A DNA stretch of 19,162 nucleotides, taken from Betaproteobacteria bacterium. GTDB taxonomy: Bacteria > Pseudomonadota > Gammaproteobacteria > Burkholderiales > SG8-41. Of this stretch, positions 7,613 to 14,006 are shown one piece after another. The notes under the pieces are model-generated. The model did no database searches and was not told the DNA's origin. It saw only the letters and a program-made list of their open reading frames with translations. The stretch lies in the NCBI GenBank assembly GCA_025356695.1, contig JANXSE010000267.1:1-19162 (forward strand). The letters are read 5' to 3'. The first letter of the stretch is position 1, and the number at the start of each line of letters is the position of its first letter. The translations under genes and the position numbers were made by a program.

Positions 7613-8248
7613 TCAGAACTTGACGACAATACCCGCCGAATAGAAATCGACGTCGCCCGAACCGGTGTTGCTGTTACCGACTTTCATGTAACGCTGCACT
7701 TCCGCACGACCGGCGATCGTCTTGGTGAAATCGTATTGCAGACCGAGGCCGACTTCCGGTACGAATTTGTTGCTGGTTGCATTACCGTAACCGGTAAAAC
7801 CGCCTGCAGTAGCCGTTGACGATGCCTTGGTCTGAAAATACGCGCCACCGACGCGACCGAGCAGCGCAAAGCCCTGCGCCAGCGGCAAGGTGCCTACCGC
7901 GTCCAGATTGACGCCCTGACCTTCGATCTTGCCGGAGAAGGTGCCGCCGGGTGCGGGCTTGGTGAAAGTGCCGTTGGTCGAGGCGAAACGGCCCATGTTG
8001 AAATAACCGCCTTCGAGCGCAAAATTTGGGTTGAACGTGTAGCCGCCGAACACTTTCAGACCGATGTCCGAGTTGCTCACCGCGCCGGTACCGGTAATAC
8101 CCGAAGCCTGCAAATCGGCCGCCAGCTGGCCCGACCCGTAATTGATGCGGCTCTGCCCGAGGCTGCCGCCGCCATACCATTGTGCCGATGCCGAACCAGC
8201 CGCCAGTGCCGCCGCAACCGCCATTCCAACCGCAATCTTTTTAATCAT
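7613..8248 (-). CDS. Outer-membrane beta-barrel protein (OmpA-like barrel)
   Basis: A 211-residue outer-membrane protein. Residues 1-22 are a clear signal peptide ending SASA before QWYGG. The mature part has alternating amphipathic strands rich in Gly, Tyr and Phe and ends in VVKF; a terminal Phe is the BAM recognition signal. Size and strand pattern fit a small eight-stranded barrel of the OmpA-transmembrane/OMP_b-brl type, without a peptidoglycan-binding OmpA C-domain. The start at 8248 matches the signal peptide and has a GGGGAA ribosome binding site; the longer frame would place 24 residues before it. The gene follows the deacetylase on the same strand with 100 bases between them. The role, whether pore, adhesin or structural, is unknown. 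Confidence 0.85.
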   Translation of the reverse strand: MIKKIAVGMAVAAALAAGSASAQWYGGGSLGQSRINYGSGQLAADLQASGITGTGAVSNSDIGLKVFGGYTFNPNFALEGGYFNMGRFASTNGTFTKPAPGGTFSGKIEGQGVNLDAVGTLPLAQGFALLGRVGGAYFQTKASSTATAGGFTGYGNATSNKFVPEVGLGLQYDFTKTIAGRAEVQRYMKVGNSNTGSGDVDFYSAGIVVKF

Positions 8249-8348
8249 TGTTGTTCCCCGTTGATTGATTATTGCTTGATCCGGCAGAAAACCGCTTGCC
8301 CCGTTGAGCGACGCAGCCAACTGCGGAAGACCGGTTGACTATACCCGA

Positions 8349-9227
8349 CTAAGCCGCTCTGCCGCCATTGCGGCGCGCCTTTAGGGCCGTATTTCCCGAT
8401 GTGCGTTGGCGAAATTCCAACACTGTCTGGTCGGCACGCTGAAACACCGCCCCCTTGTCTTTCATATGGCAGATCAGTTTTTCCAGCATCATGATGCGGT
8501 GGCCGCGACCACTGATGAACGGGTGGCAGGTGAACGTGAGCACACCCCACTCCGTCGTTTTCTGCATGTAATCGAAATCGGCGACCCAGTTTTCAAGCAC
8601 ATCCCCCGCATTCGCCAGGCCCGGCCGCACCGCATTGCCGGTGCGCATGTACTCGAAATGCGGCGAGTCGTCGGTCGACCAACTGATTGGCAGTTCGACC
8701 AGCGGGGTCGTCTCACCGAACTGCGCGGGTTTGTGCAGATCGAGCACGTCGCCCTGCCGCGCGTAATACATGCCGTAGTCGTCGCCCATCATGCTGCTGT
8801 CGTAGGTAAAACCGTGTTTGATGAACAGTTCGACCGAATGCGGACTCAGGTCCCAGCCCGGCGAGCGGTAACCGCGCGCATATGCACCGGAAATGCGCTT
8901 GATCGATTCGTTGCCGCGGATGAGTTCCTCTTCTTCCTCTGCGCGCGAAAACGCCACCGGCGAAATATGCCGCCAGCCGTGGTGGCCGATTTCGTGGCCG
9001 TGGTCGACCACCGCCTTCACCGCGTCGGGAAAACTTTCGATCGTGTGACCGGGCACATACCAGCTCGTCTTGATACGGTATTTTTTGAACAGCGCGAGCA
9101 GCCGCGGCGCCGCCACACGCGGGCCGAATTCGCCACGCGACACCGGGCTCGGCGACGGTGAACCGCGTGCGACAAAACCCGAGATGCCGTCAAAATCAAA
9201 CGTCAGACAAACGATGTGCTTGGCCAT
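8349..9227 (-). CDS. PgdA/PuuE-type polysaccharide deacetylase
   Basis: A 292-residue NodB-fold carbohydrate esterase 4 protein without signal peptide. LTFDFDG (residues 8-14) gives catalytic and metal Asp11 and Asp13. HGHEIGHHGWRH (76-87) gives the HxxxH zinc motif (His83, His87). RSPGW and the later FTCHP are the remaining conserved motifs. The order and spacing recall the cytoplasmic Helicobacter pylori PgdA and the cofactor-free allantoinase PuuE group more than exported chitin deacetylases. Allantoinase is an alternative activity, but no purine catabolism genes are near. The ATG at 9227 has GAAGG in front; the four-codon longer form would need a TTG start. The REP-like element lies upstream. 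Confidence 0.88.
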   Translation of the reverse strand: MAKHIVCLTFDFDGISGFVARGSPSPSPVSRGEFGPRVAAPRLLALFKKYRIKTSWYVPGHTIESFPDAVKAVVDHGHEIGHHGWRHISPVAFSRAEEEEELIRGNESIKRISGAYARGYRSPGWDLSPHSVELFIKHGFTYDSSMMGDDYGMYYARQGDVLDLHKPAQFGETTPLVELPISWSTDDSPHFEYMRTGNAVRPGLANAGDVLENWVADFDYMQKTTEWGVLTFTCHPFISGRGHRIMMLEKLICHMKDKGAVFQRADQTVLEFRQRTSGNTALKARRNGGRAA

Positions 9228-9275
9228 GCGCGCCTTCAATAGTTACATAATTCGCACCAGCGAATTGTGTCTGAT

Positions 9276-9309
9276 CTCACCCTCTCCCTCCGGGAGAGGG
9301 CGGGGTGAG
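9276..9309. repeat. REP-like GC-rich imperfect palindrome
   Basis: CTCACCC, then TCTCCCTCC, then GGGAGAGGG, then GGGGTGAG forms a long imperfect stem with a tight turn. Elements with this CTCACCCTCTCCC...GGGAGAGGG sequence recur in many proteobacterial genomes between genes. Here it lies between the divergent deacetylase and GGT-like genes. Only one copy is in the window. Confidence 0.65.
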
Positions 9310-9312
9310 GGG

Positions 9313-9336
9313 TAAGCGTTCAAAATGTTACGCTTA
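9313..9336. repeat. Inverted repeat beside the REP-like element
   Basis: TAAGCGT (9313-9319) and ACGCTTA (9330-9336) form a perfect seven-base stem with a ten-base AT-rich loop. The region after it (9337-9358) is the most AT-rich part of the intergenic space upstream of the GGT-like gene. It may be an operator or part of a promoter, but no clear -35/-10 pair can be assigned. TATGAT at 9394-9399 is a second -10-like candidate. Confidence 0.35.
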
Positions 9337-9437
9337 AAATATTGTTACTGAAATTATAGCAGCGCCCGTCGAGCGCACCGCGGGCCGATTCGCTATGATG
9401 CGGAGATCTTTTCACACCAACAGAAATACCCGCCGAT

Positions 9438-11012
9438 ATGAAACTCGAACACCTCGCGCAGAACTGGAACGTCCGTAAACCGCTCGCCCGCACGAAGGGC
9501 GGCATCGTCGCCACACAGAACCGCATTGCCGGTGAAGCGGGCGTGCGCATCCTCGAAGCCGGCGGTAATGCCATCGATGCGGCGGCCGCCACCGGACTCG
9601 CGCTGGCCGCGGTTGAACCGTGGAACAGCGGGCTCGGCGGCATCGGCTTCATGCTGGTGTATCTGGCGCGCGAGAAAAAAGTGTACGTCGTCGACTTCGG
9701 GCCCATATCACCGCACCGGCTAAACCCTGACGATTTTCCGTTGAGCGGCGGCACCACCACCGATCTCTTCACGTGGCCGAGTGTCAAGGACGACCGCAAT
9801 GTGCACGGCCCGCTGTCGATCGCGGTGCCCGGCCACGTCGACGGCCACGCTACCGCACTGGCGAAGTTCGGCACGAAATCGTTTGCCGAAGTCATCGCGC
9901 CGGCGATTGAACTTGCCGATCTCGGCATCGCCACCGACTGGTACCTGACGCTGAAGACGGCAACGATGGCCAAAGAACTGTCGCGCTACCCGAGCAGCGC
10001 CGCGGTCTGGCTGCCGAACGGCTTCCCGCCGATCACGGCGCAGGGCGCGCCGCTCGGTCGTCTGAAGTTGAAGGGCCTCGCCGACACCATGCGGCTGCTG
10101 GCGAAAAACGGCCCGCGCGATTTTTACGAAGGCGAAGTCGCGCGCAATATCGTCAAGGACATTCAATCGCTCGGTGGTGTGCTCGACGGCGAAGACCTGA
10201 AGAATTTTCATGCGCGCATCGTCGCCCCGCTCGAAGTCGATTACGGCGGCGCACGTGTCGCGCTGGCGGGCGGACTCACCGGCGGCCAGAGCATGGCCAG
10301 CGTCTTGCAGGCGTTATCTCGACAATCATTCAAAAAAGGCCCCGCGCCCTCGGCTGACGCCTTCGTCGCCTACGCGCAGACACTGCGCGACGCCTATGCC
10401 GAGCGGCTCACCAACATGGGCGAAGCCAGCGATGAAAAAAGCCCCGGCTGCACCTCGCATTTCAACGTCATCGACGGCGCAGGCAATATGGTCGCCGTCA
10501 CGCAGACGCTGCTCTCGGTCTACGGCAGCCGGCTGGTGCTGCCAACCTCGGGGGTGCTGATGAACAACGGCATCAACTGGTTCGATACACGCCCGGGTTC
10601 ACCCAACTACCTAGGGCCGTCGAAACGGCCGCTGACCAATATGTGCCCGGTGATCGTCACGCGCAACGGTGCAGGCTGGTTTGCGATCGGAGCCTCCGGC
10701 GGCCGCAAGATCATGCCGGCGGTGACCCAGGTCTGTTCCTTCCTGATCGATCATGGCATGAATCTCGAAAATGCCTTTCATCAACCGCGCATCGACGCCA
10801 GCGGTGGCGATACTGTGGGCGTGGATCCGCGCCATCCTGCCGATGTGCAACAGGCGCTAGCAGCGAAGTTTCCGCTCAATCTCACCGAACTCGTCGTCTT
10901 TCCGAACAACTTCGCCTGCCCGAGTGCCGTGATGCAGGACGCGAAGAGCGGAGAACACACCGGCATCTCGGACGTAATGTCGCCGTGGTCGGGTGCAGTG
11001 GCGCAGCCATGA
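9438..11012 (+). CDS. Gamma-glutamyltransferase-fold Ntn hydrolase, substrate site altered
   Basis: A 524-residue member of the gamma-glutamyltranspeptidase family of self-cleaving Ntn hydrolases. The expected cleavage is before Thr339 in CTSH (TTH in E. coli GGT), giving subunits of about 338 and 186 residues. TQT with Thr357 and the oxyanion glycines Gly421-Gly422 are kept. Compared from memory with E. coli GGT, the residues that hold the gamma-glutamyl alpha-groups are not: Arg114 aligns with Gly88, Asn411 with Leu359, Gln430 with Gly378, Asp433 with Trp381, and Ser462-Ser463 with Thr400-Asn401. There is no signal peptide, unlike periplasmic GGT. The CHAD gene follows after 38 bases. A function on non-glutamyl amides is inferred. 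Confidence 0.85.
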   Translation: MKLEHLAQNWNVRKPLARTKGGIVATQNRIAGEAGVRILEAGGNAIDAAAATGLALAAVEPWNSGLGGIGFMLVYLAREKKVYVVDFGPISPHRLNPDDFPLSGGTTTDLFTWPSVKDDRNVHGPLSIAVPGHVDGHATALAKFGTKSFAEVIAPAIELADLGIATDWYLTLKTATMAKELSRYPSSAAVWLPNGFPPITAQGAPLGRLKLKGLADTMRLLAKNGPRDFYEGEVARNIVKDIQSLGGVLDGEDLKNFHARIVAPLEVDYGGARVALAGGLTGGQSMASVLQALSRQSFKKGPAPSADAFVAYAQTLRDAYAERLTNMGEASDEKSPGCTSHFNVIDGAGNMVAVTQTLLSVYGSRLVLPTSGVLMNNGINWFDTRPGSPNYLGPSKRPLTNMCPVIVTRNGAGWFAIGASGGRKIMPAVTQVCSFLIDHGMNLENAFHQPRIDASGGDTVGVDPRHPADVQQALAAKFPLNLTELVVFPNNFACPSAVMQDAKSGEHTGISDVMSPWSGAVAQP

Positions 11013-11050
11013 GCCGGCGCAATCCCGGCCCCCGCGCCGGTTAGGCGGCC

Positions 11051-12007
11051 ATGCCCGGCGACGAACCGAACGGGGTTTGCGCCAGCGCCGCGCGCCGGCG
11101 CCCGGTCAAAGCCAGAGCCATCGTGCTCAACGCTGCCGGTGACGTCGCCACCGCATTCGCCGCGCTGACTCTCAACTGCAGCGAACACATGCTGGCCAAC
11201 GAAGCCGGCCTGCTGAGCCGCCGCAATCCGGAGTTTCTGCATCAGTTTCGCGTCGGCCTGCGCCGGCTGCGTTCCGCATTTCGGGTTTTCCGCCCCCTGA
11301 TCGCGGCAGACCGTTATACGCTGCTGACTACCGAGATGCACTGGCTCGCGCATGTGCTGGGCGGCGCGCGCGACTGGGACGTATTCATGATTGAAACAAT
11401 CAAGCCGCTGCTGCGCCACGAACCCGCAGCCACCGGCGGCGTCGCGTTACAGCGCCGCTGCGTGGCGCAACGCCGCCATTGCGCGCAGGCGGTACGCGCA
11501 GCACTGGCCTCGCCGCGTTATGCCGTATTCAAAAGCGCGCTCGATAGCTACCTTGACGCGCCGCTGTGGATGGACGACGACGTAGCACGGCAACTGCTGG
11601 CAATGCCGGTGGCGCGCTTCGCCGCGCAGCAAATCGACAAGCGGGAAAAAAGCGTGCAGCGACTCGCCGGCGCGCTCGAAGACGCGGACATCGAGCATCG
11701 TCACCGCCTGCGCATTGCCGCCAAGAAGTTGCGTTACAGCGTCGAATTTTTTCGTTCGCTGTTCGAAAAAAAGCCGGCGCGCCGGTATGCCGCCACCCTT
11801 GCCGAAATCCAGGACGCACTCGGCAAACTGAACGACTGCGCCACCGCGCGCCGTCTGCTCGGCACCATCCCCGCGGGCCGCGATGCCGGATCACATGAAC
11901 AGGCCTGCACGCTGGTAACCGAGTGGACGGCAATCGTCGAACAACACAGCCTCGCCGCACTGGGTGTCGCCTGCACACGCTGGCGCGCGTTGCCGGCGTT
12001 CTGGTAA
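11051..12007 (+). CDS. Stand-alone CHAD-domain protein
   Basis: A 318-residue alpha-helical protein made of one CHAD domain, a two-fold repeat of helical bundles with conserved His, Arg and Lys that bind polyphosphate. The first repeat shows HQFRVGLRRLRSAFRVF (residues 64-80), the second HRLRIAAKKLRYSVEFF (218-234), then the typical DALGKLND (255-262). The CYTH (triphosphatase) domain that often precedes CHAD is absent. It begins 38 bases after the GGT-like gene, so the two may be co-transcribed, though a CCGGCGC/GCGCCGG hairpin (11014-11040) lies between. The first 20 residues are Arg/Ala-rich and may not be translated; the ATG at 11051 is the best start, with AGGCGG close by. Likely cytoplasmic, granule- or polyP-associated. 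Confidence 0.85.
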   Translation: MPGDEPNGVCASAARRRPVKARAIVLNAAGDVATAFAALTLNCSEHMLANEAGLLSRRNPEFLHQFRVGLRRLRSAFRVFRPLIAADRYTLLTTEMHWLAHVLGGARDWDVFMIETIKPLLRHEPAATGGVALQRRCVAQRRHCAQAVRAALASPRYAVFKSALDSYLDAPLWMDDDVARQLLAMPVARFAAQQIDKREKSVQRLAGALEDADIEHRHRLRIAAKKLRYSVEFFRSLFEKKPARRYAATLAEIQDALGKLNDCATARRLLGTIPAGRDAGSHEQACTLVTEWTAIVEQHSLAALGVACTRWRALPAFW

Positions 12008-12010
12008 CGC

Positions 12011-12028
12011 GCGCGGCCGGCGCCGCGC
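12011..12028. terminator. GC-only hairpin between convergent genes, possible terminator
   Basis: GCGCGGC and GCCGCGC with a four-base CGGC loop lie in the 26-base gap between the CHAD and SGNH genes. There is no T-tract on the plus strand, so termination here would need help or may be only a pause or mRNA-end structure. Confidence 0.3.
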
Positions 12029-12033
12029 AAAAC

Positions 12034-12858
12034 TCAGCGGCCGAAATACCCTTGCACCGTTTCCCACGCTACCATTTGCAGAAATGCAGCGGTCGCTGAA
12101 TCCAAACCCGCGGTGTACGCATTGCCCACCGGCGATTTTCCATACAGTGCAGCGTAGGCCGTGCTCGCGGCGAGATAGGTACCGGCCAGCGTCGGGTGCC
12201 GCTTGTCCGGCTGGTACAGTTCGAGATCGGCGCGTTTTTTAATCGCGTTGGCAAACGCCAGGCCGGCCGGAATCACCAGCATGTCGTTGTTATTGCCGGC
12301 GGTGGTATAGGTCTCGGCCAGCGGACCCGTCATCTCGGGTTTGTCCTTGTAGGCCCACGACATGAAGAGCACCGGCCGCGCGCCGTTTTTCACCACCGTC
12401 TCGCCCTGCTTTTTCGCGAACTCGTCGAACGATCCCTTCAACTGCGGGTGGATCGGACACTGGCTGCAATCCATCATGATGACAGCGTCGAACTGGCGGC
12501 CCGGCTTGTTGAAAACGATCTCGTTATCGCCAACGAATGAGTACCGTCCGATGCCGTTGGGCCGGAAGTACGACTCCATGTCGTGCCAGTCCATGCCCGA
12601 ACCGCTGATCGTCACCGAGGTGCCGCGTGGGCGCGCCTGCGCATCCGCCGCCTTCACGATGTTGATGAAGTGGTTGTGCATGCTGTTGTTGTAATAAAAG
12701 AAGCTGTTGCCGACCCACAGGATTGATTGCGGTGCCTCTGCACCGAAACCGCTGCGCTGCGGCTTGACCTGCGCGCTGCTGCTGCCGGCAAAGACCGTTA
12801 AAAGCAGCAGCGACAGGATCGCGGCGGTTTTTCCTGAGATTGCTGAATAGGCTGTCAT
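12034..12858 (-). CDS. Exported SGNH/GDSL-type hydrolase
   Basis: A 274-residue secreted protein. Residues 1-29 are a signal peptide ending in GSSSA before Q30. SILWVGNSFFYY (45-56) is the block I motif with nucleophile Ser52, preceded by the hydrophobic strand typical of SGNH folds. DKRHPTLAG (218-226) is block V with Asp218 and His221, completing the triad. Gly87 and an Asn-rich stretch near 189-191 could form the oxyanion hole. The closest kind I recall is the DUF4886-like SGNH group, of unknown substrate; carbohydrate or lipid esterase activity in the periplasm is the natural inference. Start has a strong GGGGGAG ribosome binding site. It diverges from the second cytochrome gene. Confidence 0.78.
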   Translation of the reverse strand: MTAYSAISGKTAAILSLLLLTVFAGSSSAQVKPQRSGFGAEAPQSILWVGNSFFYYNNSMHNHFINIVKAADAQARPRGTSVTISGSGMDWHDMESYFRPNGIGRYSFVGDNEIVFNKPGRQFDAVIMMDCSQCPIHPQLKGSFDEFAKKQGETVVKNGARPVLFMSWAYKDKPEMTGPLAETYTTAGNNNDMLVIPAGLAFANAIKKRADLELYQPDKRHPTLAGTYLAASTAYAALYGKSPVGNAYTAGLDSATAAFLQMVAWETVQGYFGR

Positions 12859-12885
12859 GACTCCCCCTGAGTTGATCGCCGCACG

Positions 12886-12914
12886 ATTCTAGCGGACTGC
12901 GCAGCCCGCACCAA
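12886..12914 (-). promoter_or_regulatory. Likely promoter of the SGNH hydrolase gene
   Basis: On the minus strand TTGGTG (12909-12914, three of six) and TAGAAT (12886-12891, five of six) are spaced by 17 bases. The start site would be near 12879, about 20 bases before the ATG. Confidence 0.42.
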
Positions 12915-12968
12915 ATACGCCACCCGCAGCCGTCCTGCAGCGCGCCAGGCTCGCTCATGATGCCGCGC

Positions 12969-13011
12969 TTGACGCAGGTCAAGCCGGTTACCCACTCGCC
13001 TCGCCTACAAT
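12969..13011 (+). promoter_or_regulatory. FNR/Anr-type operator and -10 of the second cytochrome c gene
   Basis: TTGACGCAGGTCAA (12969-12982) is a perfect TTGAC-N4-GTCAA palindrome and the exact reverse complement of the site at 3010-3023. A good -10, TACAAT (13006-13011, five of six), places the start near 13018, so the site is centred at about -42, class II geometry. A separate -35 is absent. The start codon is about 28 bases further on. Confidence 0.72.
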
Positions 13012-13045
13012 GATCACGTCAACTGCACGCATCCGGAGGCACGTC

Positions 13046-13408
13046 ATGACACGCTGTATCGCCGCTGCATCGAACCGCTCGCCAGACGTTGTCCGCGCAG
13101 TTCGGCATACGAGCATTGCGCAACTCGCCACCCGTGGATTATTCATAGCCGCGATGCTTGCCGCGACGGCAACGCCGTCTTTCGCCGCGGATGTCGCGCG
13201 CGGACGCGCGCTCTACGAGAACCACTGCGAGTACTGCCACACGCCGAAAATCCACGTGCGCGCAAACCGTCTGCCGGCCACCCGCGACGAAGTGCGCCTG
13301 ATCGTCGACGACTGGCGGCGTCAGGTCAATCTCGGCTGGACGCCGGAAGAAGTCGAAGATGTCGTCGAATATCTCAACGTCACGCGCTATAAGTTCGTTC
13401 CAAAATAA
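13046..13408 (+). CDS. Small c-type cytochrome without a distal methionine
   Basis: A 120-residue exported cytochrome c. A long N-terminal region leads into a hydrophobic segment (about 32-43) and a cleavage site after SFA before ADVARG, so the mature protein has only about 72 residues. CEYCH (61-65) binds heme. No methionine occurs after it, so the usual Met axial ligand is missing; His70 in KIHVR is the obvious alternative. The C-terminal part has conserved-looking Trp90, Trp98 and an EYLN helix. Small cytochromes with a similar CxxCH-then-HxR layout exist in proteobacteria, but I cannot name a characterised one. Start at 13046 is chosen for GGAGG six bases upstream. It has an FNR/Anr-type promoter. 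Confidence 0.83.
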   Translation: MTRCIAAASNRSPDVVRAVRHTSIAQLATRGLFIAAMLAATATPSFAADVARGRALYENHCEYCHTPKIHVRANRLPATRDEVRLIVDDWRRQVNLGWTPEEVEDVVEYLNVTRYKFVPK

Positions 13409-13438
13409 GCACGGCGAACGCCCACTGCGGTCGTCGTT

Positions 13439-13993
13439 TCAGGCGATGGCAGCGACGTGAATCTGCGCGCGGCTGATGCTCTTGTAGATGCGGCGCCGAC
13501 GCACCAGCGGCCACCAGTCGTACAAAAATATCTCTAGCGGCCGCCACATCGCGACCCAGCCGCCGATGGTTAGGCTTTCCCGCGCGAGCGTCAGAAAGGT
13601 TCCTTCGCCCAGCTTGGTGACCGCCTCCGCGCCCAGCAGACAGACTGCCAGAAACGACAGGCCGATGGCGAGGCTGACCCTGCCCTGCTGCAGCAGCAGG
13701 CCGAGTTCACGGCGCACCATCTCCGCCTTGTAGTCGAAATAATTATGCACGGCCTCGGTCACAATTGCAGTCGGGTTACCCTCGGCCGGCATGCGCTCGA
13801 GGTGTATCGTGATTTGAAAGCGGCTGTCCGACGGAAACTCCAGCGCCCAGCTCTCGATGAATTCCTCAGCATCGGGATCGAGGTCCTTGTGATGAAACGG
13901 CGTCGGGTCCATCGAGTTGAACAACTGCGCGAGTTCGCGCAGCCGCAGTTCGATGCGGTGATGCGGCACAGCGGTCGATTTCAGGATTGCCAT
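13439..13993 (-). CDS. Unrecognised two-TM inner-membrane protein
   Basis: A 184-residue protein I do not recognise by name. Residues 1-100 are hydrophilic, with an acidic, His-rich motif DPTPFHHKDLDPDAEEF (29-45) that looks like a conserved signature. Hydrophobic segments at about 106-124 and 142-160 form a membrane hairpin, followed by a basic RRRR tail (165-168); by the positive-inside rule both ends would be cytoplasmic. The ATG at 13993 is 13 bases after the DadA-like stop, and the longer frame overlaps that gene, so this is the last gene of a three-gene operon. It might anchor, sense or help export for the two enzymes, but nothing in the sequence proves a function. Confidence 0.7.
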   Translation of the reverse strand: MAILKSTAVPHHRIELRLRELAQLFNSMDPTPFHHKDLDPDAEEFIESWALEFPSDSRFQITIHLERMPAEGNPTAIVTEAVHNYFDYKAEMVRRELGLLLQQGRVSLAIGLSFLAVCLLGAEAVTKLGEGTFLTLARESLTIGGWVAMWRPLEIFLYDWWPLVRRRRIYKSISRAQIHVAAIA

Positions 13994-14006
13994 TGCCGCG
14001 CCTGAT

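Noticed and set aside
5136..7643. An 835-codon open frame on the plus strand
   Set aside because: It is antisense to gltX and then out of frame with the Gfo/Idh/MocA gene. The translation is Arg/His/Val-rich with no family motif, which is the usual shadow of a GC-rich gene.
8338..8343. TATAGT on the minus strand as a promoter for the outer-membrane protein
   Set aside because: There is no -35 at 16-18 bases and the leader would be long; co-transcription with the deacetylase is equally possible.
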